The notes under the pieces are model-generated. The model was not told the DNA's origin and did no database searches. It saw nothing but the letters and a program-made list of their open reading frames with translations. This document shows, in pieces, positions 7,499 through 14,400 of a stretch of 14,832 nt of DNA; the first letter of the stretch is position 1, and each line of letters starts with the position of its first letter. Source of the DNA: Planctomycetota bacterium (GTDB taxonomy: Bacteria > Planctomycetota > MHYJ01 > JACPRB01); the NCBI GenBank assembly GCA_016200125.1, contig JACQFK010000230.1, positions 1 through 14,832 of the forward strand. The letters run 5' to 3'. A program made the position numbers and the translations under genes.

Positions 7499-7915
7499 TC
7501 AGCGGCGGACGAGGGTCCGCAGCAGCGTCGCGATGCAGCGGTCCTGGACCACGTAAAGGCCCGCGTCGCTCGCCTTCTTCGCCGCCTCGTCGTGCACGAT
7601 CCCGCTCTGCAGCCAGAGGCACTCCGCCTTCGCGGCGATCGCGTCGTCGGCGATCGGCGGGATGTGCTCGGGGGCGCGGAAGACGTCGACGATGTCGACC
7701 TTCTTGGGGATCGACTTGACGTCGGGGTAGCACTTGCGGCCGAGGATCTCGGTCGCGCCGGGGTTGACCGGGATCACGTCGAAGCCGCGGTCGATGAGCG
7801 ACGCGGCAATCTGGTAGCTGTCGCGGTCGGGCTTGTTGGAGCAGCCGACGACGGCGATCGTCTTCGAGCCGATGAGGACGCGGCGGATGGCCTCGGGGTC
7901 ATCGGAGATGATCAT
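7499..7915 (-). CDS. CoA-binding-domain protein (CoA_binding_2, YccU-like)
   Basis: A stand-alone Rossmann-like domain of 138 aa, related to the CoA-binding module of succinyl-CoA synthetase alpha but without its catalytic domain. Family features are [17 protein letters not shown] (18-34), a glycine-containing loop then PVNPG (49-53), [14 protein letters not shown] (57-70), [13 protein letters not shown] (73-85), WLQSGI (101-106) and the terminal DRCI (125-128). Partners and exact ligand are unknown for most members. It is the last gene of the four-gene FBP operon; its ATG overlaps the fbp stop in an ATGA arrangement, so translation is coupled. A CoA or acyl-CoA sensing role for the carbon cluster is inference only. 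Confidence 0.88.
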   Translation of the reverse strand: MIISDDPEAIRRVLIGSKTIAVVGCSNKPDRDSYQIAASLIDRGFDVIPVNPGATEILGRKCYPDVKSIPKKVDIVDVFRAPEHIPPIADDAIAAKAECLWLQSGIVHDEAAKKASDAGLYVVQDRCIATLLRTLVRR

Positions 7916-8928
7916 CTGCCCTTCACTTTCTGGGGTCCCTCTCCGCCCAGGAAGAAGTCCTGGTAGCGGGCGACGTCCTCCGCGCTGCCCACGACGAAGG
8001 GGACCTTCTGGTGCAGTTCGGAGGGGACGATGTCCAGGATGCGCTCCTTGCCCGTGGTCGCCTGCCCGCCGGCCTGCTCGGCGACCATCGCGAGCGGCGC
8101 CGCCTCGTAGAGCAGGCGCAGCTTCGGCTTGGGCGACGCGGGATACATGAAGATGCCGCCGTTGATCAGCGTGCGGTGGAAGTCCGCCACCAGCGTGCCG
8201 ACGTAGCGCGCCGAGTAAGGCCGGTTGGTCTCGACGTCCTTCTCCTTGAGCCAGGCGACGTACTTCTCGGTGCCGGAATCCCAGGAGGCCGCATTGCCTT
8301 CGTTGATCGAGTAGCTCTTTCCCCGCTTCGGCATCGTGAGGTTCGGGTGGGAGAGCAGGAACTCGCCGACCGTCGGGTCGAGCGTGAAGCCGTGGACGCC
8401 CTTGCCGGTGGTGTAGACGAGCATGACGCTCGAGCCATAGAGCACGTAGCCGGCGGAGATCTGCTTGTAGCCCGGCTGGAGGCAGTCCTCGAGGCGGCCG
8501 TCGTCCTTCGGCGTGACCCGCCGGTGGATGGAGAAGATCGTGCCGATCGAGATGTTGACGTCGATGTTCGACGACCCGTCGAGCGGGTCGAAGAGGAACA
8601 CGTACTTGCCGCGCGGATGCTCGCGCGGGATCGGGATGATCTCGGGCCGCTCCTCGCTCGCCATGCAGCAGAGGAGGCCGGAGCGGCCCATGCCGACCTC
8701 GAGCCGGTCCTGCGCGTAGTCGTCGAGCTTCTGCACCTTCTCGCCGTGGACGTTCTCGTGGCCGGCGGCGCCCAGGATGTCGATGAGGCCGGCGCGGCGC
8801 ACCTCGCGGGCGATCATCTTCACGGCGACGACGAACTCCCAGAGCAGCGAGGAGAACTGCCCCGAGGCCGCGGGATGGAGGTTCTGCTGCTCGGTCATGT
8901 GGCGATGAAGCGTGACCGGAATGCCCAT
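7912..8928 (-). CDS. fbp: Class I fructose-1,6-bisphosphatase
   Basis: Hydrolyses fructose 1,6-bisphosphate to fructose 6-phosphate in gluconeogenesis or the Calvin cycle, using Mg2+. The 338-aa protein aligns along its length with the E. coli Fbp type: VHGEKVQKLDDYA (60-72), metal ligands in ASEE (90-93) and FDPLDGSSNID (113-123), LQPGYKQISAGYVLYGSSVMLVYT, the NRPYSARYVGTLVADFHR block (235-252) and the substrate-phosphate region KLRLLYEAAPLAMVAEQAGG (269-288). All catalytic segments look intact. A second in-frame ATG lies at residue 11; the first ATG is 1 nt past the upstream stop. It is the third gene of the operon, between the class II aldolase homolog and the CoA-binding protein. Confidence 0.96.
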   Translation of the reverse strand: MGIPVTLHRHMTEQQNLHPAASGQFSSLLWEFVVAVKMIAREVRRAGLIDILGAAGHENVHGEKVQKLDDYAQDRLEVGMGRSGLLCCMASEERPEIIPIPREHPRGKYVFLFDPLDGSSNIDVNISIGTIFSIHRRVTPKDDGRLEDCLQPGYKQISAGYVLYGSSVMLVYTTGKGVHGFTLDPTVGEFLLSHPNLTMPKRGKSYSINEGNAASWDSGTEKYVAWLKEKDVETNRPYSARYVGTLVADFHRTLINGGIFMYPASPKPKLRLLYEAAPLAMVAEQAGGQATTGKERILDIVPSELHQKVPFVVGSAEDVARYQDFFLGGEGPQKVKGR

Positions 8929-8929
8929 G

Positions 8930-10234
8930 TCAGAGCCCCGCGGGTTGAGCCGCCATCACCGGAACCGGCTTGACGTACTGGTCGACGATCTTGCGCGTGC
9001 CCTTCACGCCCAGCAGCGCGAAGGTCCGGCTGAAGCGCGCCTCGAGCGAGTCCATGATCGCCTGGAGCGCGTCGGGATCCATGTCCCACATCTCGCGCTT
9101 CAGGGGGCCCCAGGCCCGCTTCACGGCCTTCTCGAAGTTCTGCGCGGGCGTCTGCCCCGCCTTCCACTCCGGCGGCCGCGTCTCCTCGACCCAGCGCGCC
9201 GCCTTGGCGCGCAGCTCCTTCGGCATCTTCGGGTGGTCGAGGATGATCCGCTGGAGCTCGGTGGCGAGATGGATCTCGACCGCGTCGTGCATCGGGAACT
9301 GCCGGAACATCTCCTCGGGGAGGGTGGAGGCGCCGTGCTGGACCGTGCCGGCGATCCCGCGGCGGCGGCAGGCGGCGCTGAGGTCGCGCAGGACGTTGAA
9401 GTCGATGGCCGGCTTCGCGCGGGAGCCGTCGGGGTTGACGATCCCGCCGTGGGCCGTGCCGGTCTGCACGCTCAGCTTCGAGATCGGCTTGCCGGACCAG
9501 CGCTCGCGGTAGCCCTCGAAGAAGGCCTCGAATTCCGCGACGGTCGAGTTCTCCTTGCCCACCTCGCCGATCTCGCCGCCGACCGAGATCTCGACGCCGG
9601 GCGGCTGGATGGAGCGGATGAACTCCGTGAGCTCGGCCGCGCGCTCGTAGTTGTGGCGCTGCTGCTCCTTGAGCGAGGGCTTCGAGAGGTCGACCAGGGT
9701 CGAGGGGTCGATGTCGATGTTGAGGAAGCCGGCGTCGACGGCCTCGCGGGTCGCGGCCGTGAGGTCCGCGCTGACCGCGGCGGGGTCGGCGGCGTACTGC
9801 TTGGCAGGAAACTGGAAGTGGTCGCCCTGGATGAAGACGGGACCGCTCCAGTTCTCGCGCAGGGCGGCCGCGAACACGCAGGCCGAGTATTCCGCGGGGC
9901 GGACGAGGCAGTACTCCATCTCGCCGCGGGAGATCTCGAAGATGAAGGCGCCGACCTCCTGCTTCTTCGCGGCGCGGAAGGCCGCGCGGGCCGAATCGTA
10001 GATGAGCCCGCGGAGGTTGTGGGCCGGGACGGTGAAGCCCGCGATGCGTCCCTGGGCGACGGCCTCGTAGAGCCCCTGGATGGACGCCGTGTGGATCCCG
10101 CGCCCGGCGGCGGCCCGGCGGATCGCGCGGCGGGCGGCGTCGCGCTCGGAGGCGTCGACGGAGAACACGGCAATGCGGACCAGGGTGTCGATGCCCGAAG
10201 GGGACTCGGCGAGCGCCGGGAGCGCCCGCGCCAT
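8930..10234 (-). CDS. Class II (metal-dependent) ketose-bisphosphate aldolase family protein
   Basis: A 434-aa zinc-type aldolase homolog, longer than the usual 285-360 owing to about 55 extra N-terminal residues and a C-terminal helical tail (about 335-425). Core features are GFTVPAHN (66-73), the metal/catalytic Asp138-His139 in QGDHFQF, GGEIGEVG with Glu221, His262 in TGTAHGG and His300 in VQHGAST. The metal site thus looks complete. Two substrate segments are unusual: HGGSG-type is HGAST, and the NxDT-type DHAP-binding strand reads EIHLATELQ (320-328), so an Asn and an Asp known in E. coli FbaA appear replaced by His and Ala. The substrate may not be fructose bisphosphate. Its ATG abuts the upstream TAG (TAGATG). 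Confidence 0.82.
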   Translation of the reverse strand: MARALPALAESPSGIDTLVRIAVFSVDASERDAARRAIRRAAAGRGIHTASIQGLYEAVAQGRIAGFTVPAHNLRGLIYDSARAAFRAAKKQEVGAFIFEISRGEMEYCLVRPAEYSACVFAAALRENWSGPVFIQGDHFQFPAKQYAADPAAVSADLTAATREAVDAGFLNIDIDPSTLVDLSKPSLKEQQRHNYERAAELTEFIRSIQPPGVEISVGGEIGEVGKENSTVAEFEAFFEGYRERWSGKPISKLSVQTGTAHGGIVNPDGSRAKPAIDFNVLRDLSAACRRRGIAGTVQHGASTLPEEMFRQFPMHDAVEIHLATELQRIILDHPKMPKELRAKAARWVEETRPPEWKAGQTPAQNFEKAVKRAWGPLKREMWDMDPDALQAIMDSLEARFSRTFALLGVKGTRKIVDQYVKPVPVMAAQPAGL

Positions 10235-11386
10235 CTATTCCCCGTCCTCGGTCGCCGAGGCCGTCTGCTTCTTCTTCTTCTTGCCGTCGGCGTCGTTGCG
10301 GACCATGCGGTCCTCGAGGCGCGCCAGCAGCGGCGGGAAGGGCGTGTTGGCCATCTGGTCGTGCGGGAAGCGGTGGGGCTCGAAGGGCCCGTGGCGCCTC
10401 ATGTACTCCACGATGGAGATCGCCTTGCGGCGGACGTCGTCGAAGGCGGGATCGTCGAAGAGGTCGACGGGCCCGACGAACTCGCCGTTGGCGAGCTGGA
10501 AGCCGGCGGCGGTGACGCGGGGCGGGCCGTCGTAGCGGACCGACCGGGCGTCCTTGAAGGCGACGGGCATCATGGGCCCCTGGTAGGTGGAGCGCATCCA
10601 GCCGCTCACCAGGTGGGGGAAGGCGAAGGCCTCGGTCGCCTCGCCCACGGTCGGGAGGCCGTTCTGGCAGCGCACGACGAGGACCGGGTCGTCGGTGCCC
10701 GCGCTGTGGCCGATCGCGATCGGCCGCGGCCAGGAGGAGATCGCGGCGACCATGCCGTCGACGCGCCGGATGACCTTGTTGACGACGAAGCGCCCGCGCG
10801 AGCCGAGGAACATGATCAGGTCGTAGATGTCGCCGGGGCACTGCAGCGTGAGGGTCTTGTTCTCGATGATGTCGAGGATCTCGAAGGCGAAGCCCTCGTG
10901 CATGGAGGGGTCGATGACGAGCCCGGCCGTGTTGAAGGGGTCGGCGAACATCTTGTAGAGAGGCAGGTTCCAGGCGCCCAGCTCGCACTTGTCGGCCAGG
11001 AAGACGATGAGGGTCTCGCTGGGCCGCTCCCGGAAGGCGATCTCCGCGACCACGGGACCCAGTCCGCGGAGGGTGCCGTTGAAGGTCTCGGAAAGCAGGT
11101 CCTGCGCGGGGCTGAACAGGTGGAGCTTCTCGGCGACTTCCGCGCAGGCCGTGAAGGTATCCCAGGCGAGCCTGTGGATCTCCTTGTTCTCGACGCCCTT
11201 CTCGTGGGTCACCAGGAGGGCGAGGTCGTCGCCGCAGCGGGCGGTCCAGGAGTCGAGCAGGAGCCCCTTGGAGGAGGCCTTGGCGAGCGACTCGCGGGCC
11301 TTTTCGAGGACGTCCTCGTGCATGTCGGTGTTGCCGACGAAGCCGCCGACGTTCGCCTTCATGATGGACAGCGTGATTTTTTCCAC
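10235..11386 (-). CDS. Archaeal-type FBP aldolase/phosphatase (class V FBPase) homolog lacking the aldolase lysine
   Basis: A 383-aa homolog of the bifunctional FBP aldolase/phosphatase of thermophilic archaea and some bacteria. Conserved blocks are GDDLALLVTH (52-61), the QDLL block (95-98), LADKCELGAWNLPLYKMFADP (split around 130-150), GPVDLFDDPAFD, EYMRRHGPFEPHR and AFAFPHLVSGWMR. Metal ligands Asp53, Asp54, Gln95, Asp132, Asp232 and Asp233 are kept. The family segment YVGKDDP, whose Lys forms the Schiff base, reads SAGTDDP here (Ser228, Thr231), and the N-terminal KAD-x6-H metal segment has Asn12 and Asn19. Phosphatase activity alone, or a non-catalytic role, is likely. The C-terminus is Lys-rich (GKKKKKQ). 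The GTG start has GAGGT upstream. First gene of the operon. Confidence 0.9.
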   Translation of the reverse strand: MEKITLSIMKANVGGFVGNTDMHEDVLEKARESLAKASSKGLLLDSWTARCGDDLALLVTHEKGVENKEIHRLAWDTFTACAEVAEKLHLFSPAQDLLSETFNGTLRGLGPVVAEIAFRERPSETLIVFLADKCELGAWNLPLYKMFADPFNTAGLVIDPSMHEGFAFEILDIIENKTLTLQCPGDIYDLIMFLGSRGRFVVNKVIRRVDGMVAAISSWPRPIAIGHSAGTDDPVLVVRCQNGLPTVGEATEAFAFPHLVSGWMRSTYQGPMMPVAFKDARSVRYDGPPRVTAAGFQLANGEFVGPVDLFDDPAFDDVRRKAISIVEYMRRHGPFEPHRFPHDQMANTPFPPLLARLEDRMVRNDADGKKKKKQTASATEDGE

Positions 11387-11412
11387 GGTCGCCTGGACCT
11401 CACCTAGCGATG

Positions 11413-11447
11413 GCCGGATTATCCGGCGGGGCGGCGAGGCAAGTCAA
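11413..11447 (-). promoter_or_regulatory. Promoter of the FBP operon with a palindrome over the -10
   Basis: On the - strand TTGACT (11447-11442), an 18-nt spacer and GATAAT (11423-11418) match sigma-70 boxes at five of six positions each. The -10 lies inside a perfect 15-nt palindrome, GCCGGAT-T-ATCCGGC (11413-11427), a plausible repressor operator. The expected transcript has a leader of about 25 nt containing GAGGT ahead of the GTG at 11386. It is divergent from the HAD phosphatase promoter about 50 bp away. Confidence 0.6.
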
Positions 11448-11473
11448 TTGAAAACGATCCGGGCCCCTCCCGA

Positions 11474-11502
11474 TTGCGAATTTGCGCGGGAGCCGATAAG
11501 AT
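11474..11502 (+). promoter_or_regulatory. Candidate promoter of the HAD phosphatase gene (leaderless type)
   Basis: TTGCGA (11474-11479), 17-nt spacer, TAAGAT (11497-11502), then exactly 9 nt to the GTG at 11512. The -10 box and its distance to the start codon are identical to those of the sigma factor gene. No Shine-Dalgarno sequence is present, so the mRNA would begin at or within about 3 nt of the start codon. Confidence 0.6.
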
Positions 11503-11511
11503 GCGGCTCCG

Positions 11512-12120
11512 GTGAAATACGACCTCGTGGTGTTCGACCTGGACGGCACGCTCTGCGACAGCGCGCCCGACATCTCGGCGTCGCTCCGGCGGACGCTGGA
11601 GCGCATGGGCCGCAAGCCGATCTCGCACGAGAAGGTCGTGTCGGCGATCGGCAGCGGCGTGCGGAAGCTGATCGAGCGGACCACGACGCCGCCCATCGAG
11701 CCCGTGATGGAGGCGTTCATGAAGGAGTACTCCGAGCACCTCCTGGACCGGACGACGCTCTATGCAGGGGTGGCGGAGACCCTCTCGGCGATCCCCGTCC
11801 GCAAGATCGTGCTCTCGAACAAGCCCGAGGCGATGTCGAAGCGCGTGGTGGAAGGGCTGGGGATCGCGCGGCATTTCGAGGCGGTCTACGGCGGGGACTC
11901 GTTCCCGGAGCGCAAGCCCGACGCGGCCTGCTTCCGCCGCGCGATCGGCCCCGCGGCTCGGCCGCTCATGGTCGGCGACAGCGGCACCGACGTCCAGACG
12001 GCCCGCAACGGCGGCGCGGCGGTGGTCGCGGTGACCTACGGCTACTTCAAGCCCGGCGAGCTCGACGGCGCGGACTGGCGCATCGACCGCTTCGATCAGC
12101 TCCTGGGCCTGCTCCGGTAA
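11512..12120 (+). CDS. HAD-superfamily phosphatase, phosphoglycolate phosphatase (Gph)-like
   Basis: A 202-aa soluble HAD hydrolase. All four motifs are present: motif I DLDGT with nucleophile Asp9 and acid/base Asp11, motif II Ser102 in VLSNK, motif III Lys135 in ERKPD, and motif IV GDSGTD with Asp156 and Asp160. A helical cap domain (about 18-85) between motifs I and II gives subclass IA, as in phosphoglycolate phosphatase and other beta-phosphoglucomutase-like enzymes. Gph removes 2-phosphoglycolate; the neighbouring sugar-phosphate genes fit that or another sugar-phosphate substrate, but specificity is not readable. The GTG start is supported by the promoter ending 9 nt before it. Its 3' end overlaps the converging MFS gene by 25 nt. 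Confidence 0.88.
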   Translation: MKYDLVVFDLDGTLCDSAPDISASLRRTLERMGRKPISHEKVVSAIGSGVRKLIERTTTPPIEPVMEAFMKEYSEHLLDRTTLYAGVAETLSAIPVRKIVLSNKPEAMSKRVVEGLGIARHFEAVYGGDSFPERKPDAACFRRAIGPAARPLMVGDSGTDVQTARNGGAAVVAVTYGYFKPGELDGADWRIDRFDQLLGLLR

Positions 12121-13232
12121 ACGGCCTCCTCCGCGAGGATCGCGGCCAGGGTGGCCGCCCCCGCGAGCCAGTAGGGCATCCGGAGATCTCCGTAGTGGTC
12201 GGCCATCAGCCCTCCCGCCAGAGGGACGAGCACCGTTCCCGTGCCGAGCACCGCCTCGTGGAGGCCGGCGTACTTCCCATGGTCCGCCGGCCCGTGGAGG
12301 CTGTAGTAGATGCTCGACGCGTTGGCGAAGCCCAGGCCGACTCCGACCATGGCGGCGGCGCCCAGCACGGCGGCGGGGCCGTGGAGGAACGTGACGCCGC
12401 TCGCGGCCGCGCCGCAGAGCAGCTGCGCCCCGTAGAGCAGGCTCCGCCGGTAGGTCCATCCGGCGCCGCGCTGAAGGATCACGAACATGACGGTCTGGGT
12501 CGCGTACATCGTCCCCAGGAAGGTCCCGAAGAAGACCTTCCGCCGCTCGTCATCGGCGAAGGGCGTCGCTTCCAGGTACTTGAAGAACTGGCTCTGGAAC
12601 ACGGCGCCGATGCCGAAGGCCAGGAAGTTCGCGACGTAGCCGATCGTGCGGAAGGCGGCACGGTCGGGCGCGGCGGACTCCTGCGATCCCTCCCAGCGCA
12701 CGACCTTGTCGCCGGGGTAGAGAAGCAGGATCGGCAGGGCCGCGGCGGCGGCGATCCACAGGGCCGGGCTGCTTCCGTAGGTGGCGACCAGCCAGCCCGC
12801 GAGGACGAAGCCCGCGGCTTTGCCGGTCGACCACGACACGTTGAACCAGCCGATGACCTTCTCGACCCTGGAGGGGCCGGCCTCGGCGCCGAGGGCTCCC
12901 TGGACGCTGGGCCAGAAGACGCTGCCCGCGATGCCCAGGAGGGGGACCACGAGGTAGAGCGACCCGAGCGACTTCGCGGCGACGGCCAGCGCGCAGGCCG
13001 CGAAAGCGCCGACGCAGGCCAGCCGGGCCAGGAGCGCGCGGGAGACGCGGTCGGAGAGGCTCCCGATGAACAGGCAATTGGCCACGTAGAACACGGTCGA
13101 GGTCGTCTGGAGGAGCGCGAGCTGGGTCGAGGTCGCGTGGAATCCGACGGCTCGGACCGGGATCACGAACCAGAAGACGAAGCCGAGCCAGTTGAAGAGG
13201 AAGCCGGCGAGGCAGTACCGCCAGAGGCGCAT
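12096..13232 (-). CDS. Major facilitator superfamily transporter
   Basis: A 378-aa polytopic inner-membrane protein with roughly 10-12 hydrophobic segments in two halves separated by a hydrophilic loop (GDKVVRWEGSQESAAPDRAA). The loop after the second segment carries the MFS motif A form GSLSDRVSR, and a second GGLMADHYGD lies in the C-terminal half. Another notable segment is GIAGSVFWPSVQGALGAEAG. The substrate is unknown; sugar, drug and peptide-type transport are all possible. The start ATG at 13232 (MRLWRY) lies just before the first membrane segment; an upstream open frame would read through hairpins and is not credible. A TACAAT box ends 9 nt before the ATG. It converges on the HAD gene (25-nt overlap). 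Confidence 0.88.
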   Translation of the reverse strand: MRLWRYCLAGFLFNWLGFVFWFVIPVRAVGFHATSTQLALLQTTSTVFYVANCLFIGSLSDRVSRALLARLACVGAFAACALAVAAKSLGSLYLVVPLLGIAGSVFWPSVQGALGAEAGPSRVEKVIGWFNVSWSTGKAAGFVLAGWLVATYGSSPALWIAAAAALPILLLYPGDKVVRWEGSQESAAPDRAAFRTIGYVANFLAFGIGAVFQSQFFKYLEATPFADDERRKVFFGTFLGTMYATQTVMFVILQRGAGWTYRRSLLYGAQLLCGAAASGVTFLHGPAAVLGAAAMVGVGLGFANASSIYYSLHGPADHGKYAGLHEAVLGTGTVLVPLAGGLMADHYGDLRMPYWLAGAATLAAILAEEAVYRSRPRS

Positions 13233-13241
13233 GGGCGGTGG

Positions 13242-13270
13242 ATTGTAGGTCCGGAAACGCGAAGGGGCAA
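13242..13270 (-). promoter_or_regulatory. Candidate promoter of the MFS gene (leaderless type)
   Basis: On the - strand TTGCCC (13270-13265), 17-nt spacer, TACAAT (13247-13242), then exactly 9 nt to the ATG at 13232. There is no Shine-Dalgarno sequence. The -35 box sits in one arm of the 11-bp hairpin at 13263-13288, so hairpin and promoter overlap. Confidence 0.55.
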
Positions 13271-13343
13271 GGCCTGAGCCTTGCCCCTGGCGTGGTGTAA
13301 CACCACTGGTGGGCCACTCCGTTCGCGACACGGAGTGGCCCAC
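13263..13343. repeat. Three consecutive hairpins
   Basis: Three perfect inverted repeats lie side by side: 13263-13273/13278-13288 (11 bp, loop CTGA), 13292-13297/13301-13306 (6 bp, loop TAA) and 13309-13322/13330-13343 (14 bp, loop TCGCGAC). They fill the space between the MFS promoter and the tRNA-like fragment. Their role is unknown: terminators for the - strand unit upstream, or structural parts of that unit. No T-run follows. Confidence 0.7.
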
Positions 13344-13352
13344 AGGAATTGA

Positions 13353-13377
13353 TGGAGGCGACGGGGCTCGAACCCGC
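13353..13377 (-). pseudogene. tRNA 3'-half-like fragment
   Basis: Read on the - strand, 13377-13361 forms a T-arm (stem GCGGG/CCCGT, loop TTCGAGC), followed by CGCCTCC (13360-13354) and A, which looks like the 3' acceptor strand of a tRNA. A matching 5' GGAGGCG, D-arm and anticodon arm are absent in the 100 nt upstream, where the GIY-YIG pseudogene ends instead. The next bases are TCA, not CCA. It is therefore a fragment or tRNA mimic, not a working tRNA. Confidence 0.6.
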
Positions 13378-13393
13378 CTTCGCCCTTTGAAGC

Positions 13394-13724
13394 TTGGCTT
13401 CGGCGGGCAGGCCCGCGTGGATGAGCTACATCAGTGCCACAGTCGTTTGTTGGCAAAGGCCCTGCCGCTCCCTGACTTGAGGTACCTCTCGAATTCGATG
13501 GCCCTCTGATCTTCAGCAAAGAGTATCGCCACCTGTATCTGCCAGGGACGGTAGGGCGCAGTGGCGGTGCATCAACCCCCATTGTGCTTCAGAAGTCCTC
13601 CTTGAAGGTTGGCTGTGTGGCCGATGTACCTCTGAGCAGGGTATCGGTTGCTCTGCAACAGGTAGACCCACATGGATGCTCCTTGCTGAGGGGCGAGGTT
13701 TCACCCCCTGGCCGCCGAAGCCGA
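13394..13724. repeat. Imperfect inverted repeat flanking the GIY-YIG pseudogene
   Basis: The 18-nt segment 13394-13411 (TTGGCTTCGGCGGGCAGG) and the reverse complement of 13707-13724 (TCGGCTTCGGCGGCCAGG) agree at 16 of 18 positions. They face each other about 295 bp apart on either side of the pseudogene. They may be ends of a small mobile unit, or only GC-rich hairpin material, since each also takes part in a local stem. Confidence 0.35.
13431..13673 (-). pseudogene. GIY-YIG nuclease family protein, broken by an in-frame stop
   Basis: From ATG 13673 the frame reads MWVYLLQSNRYPAQRYIGHT and on to KHNGG, then a TGA at codon 34, then continues TATAPYRPWQIQV and EFERYLKSGSGRAFANKRLW to a second TGA at codon 81. 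Both sides match the small stand-alone GIY-YIG (UPF0213/YhbQ-like) proteins: VYLLQS and YIG before, YRPW and EFE-x-YLKSGSG-x-AFA after, with no shift at the stop, so a single nonsense change suffices. The usual catalytic Arg region (DLKxR) reads NLQGG, suggesting further decay. Such proteins are predicted nucleases, often of selfish character. The reading frame is shorter than typical bacterial genes and easily missed. Confidence 0.8.
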
Positions 13725-13734
13725 CGGCCAGGGG
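13705..13734. terminator. GC-rich hairpin between PLD gene and GIY-YIG pseudogene
   Basis: CCCCTGGCCG (13705-13714) pairs perfectly with CGGCCAGGGG (13725-13734) over a 10-nt loop containing one further CG/CG pair. It lies about 23 nt beyond the stop of the PLD-like gene on the - strand and upstream of the GIY-YIG start, so it may end the former's transcript. No T-run follows. Confidence 0.5.
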
Positions 13735-13757
13735 CGAAGGCGGCCCATCAAGCTTTC

Positions 13758-14339
13758 TCAGACATGTCCCGCCGGCTTGGCCGCGTAGTCGAACACGTAG
13801 TCGAAGAGGGCGTGGAGCCGGGCGAGGACGCCGGGCTCCTCGACATAGAGCCCCAGCTCGAAGTTGTAGTGGAGGCTGGTGTCGGTGAAGTTGGCGCTGC
13901 CGAGGTAGGCCATGGAGTCATCGGCGAGGATCATCTTCGCGTGGAGCTGGTAGAGCTGGGACCGGCCCTGCTTCTCGCAGAGGTAGCGGACGGCGAGCGG
14001 CCGGGTGCTGGCGAATCGCTCCAGCACGGGGCTCGACTTCATCTTGGCGTCGCGGAGGGTGGTGACGACCTGGATGGGGACCTTCGCACTCTGGGCCATC
14101 CCGGTGAACGAGTTGTCCACGTAGGGGGAGAAGATCTTGAGCGACTTCCGGGCCGATTCGAGAAGCTTGCGGAAGATGAGGTCGGTCGTCAGGACGCCGG
14201 GGATCCGCGCCTCGACGGGGCCGCGGAGGATGGAGGGGAGGGAGAGGACGAGGTTCTCGGCGCGCCGGTCGGCGGGCGCGTCGTCGGATCCGGGCGCCGT
14301 TTCGGCGCCGAACACGCGGTCGAAGATGCGGTGCAGCAT
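13758..14339 (-). CDS. Single-HKD phospholipase D-like protein
   Basis: A 193-aa PLD-superfamily protein with one HKD motif: His133, Lys135 and Asp140 in HAKMILAD, followed by GSAN (147-150) and Glu161 in NFELGL. Upstream, LIFRKLLESARKSLKIFSPYVD (split over 55-75) is the usual first helix and strand of the fold. Single-motif members normally dimerise to build one active site and include nucleases as well as lipases; the substrate here is unknown. No signal peptide is evident. The start at ATG 14339 is fixed by AAAGGAG with a 5-nt spacer; 18 further upstream in-frame residues would overlap that Shine-Dalgarno sequence. Its neighbours are a tRNA upstream and a decayed GIY-YIG unit downstream. 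Confidence 0.82.
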   Translation of the reverse strand: MLHRIFDRVFGAETAPGSDDAPADRRAENLVLSLPSILRGPVEARIPGVLTTDLIFRKLLESARKSLKIFSPYVDNSFTGMAQSAKVPIQVVTTLRDAKMKSSPVLERFASTRPLAVRYLCEKQGRSQLYQLHAKMILADDSMAYLGSANFTDTSLHYNFELGLYVEEPGVLARLHALFDYVFDYAAKPAGHV

Positions 14340-14400
14340 GGATTCTCCTTTCAAGGCAGAGTGTCCCAAGGAAGGGTAAGTGAAGATGTTCAAAGCGGAA

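Noticed and set aside
8895..11407. Very long open frames on both strands and in other phases across the FBP operon
   Set aside because: They encode low-complexity Arg/Gly/Ala-rich proteins without family motifs, as expected for shadows of GC-rich coding sequence; the real frames carry complete enzyme families.
13345..13425. A complete tRNA on the - strand at the T-arm-like sequence
   Set aside because: No 5' acceptor strand, D-arm or anticodon arm can be placed in the 100 nt upstream.
13572..13574. Selenocysteine or other recoding at the in-frame TGA of the GIY-YIG frame
   Set aside because: The position is normally a non-catalytic residue between conserved blocks, and other key residues (the catalytic Arg region) also look lost, so simple decay is more likely.
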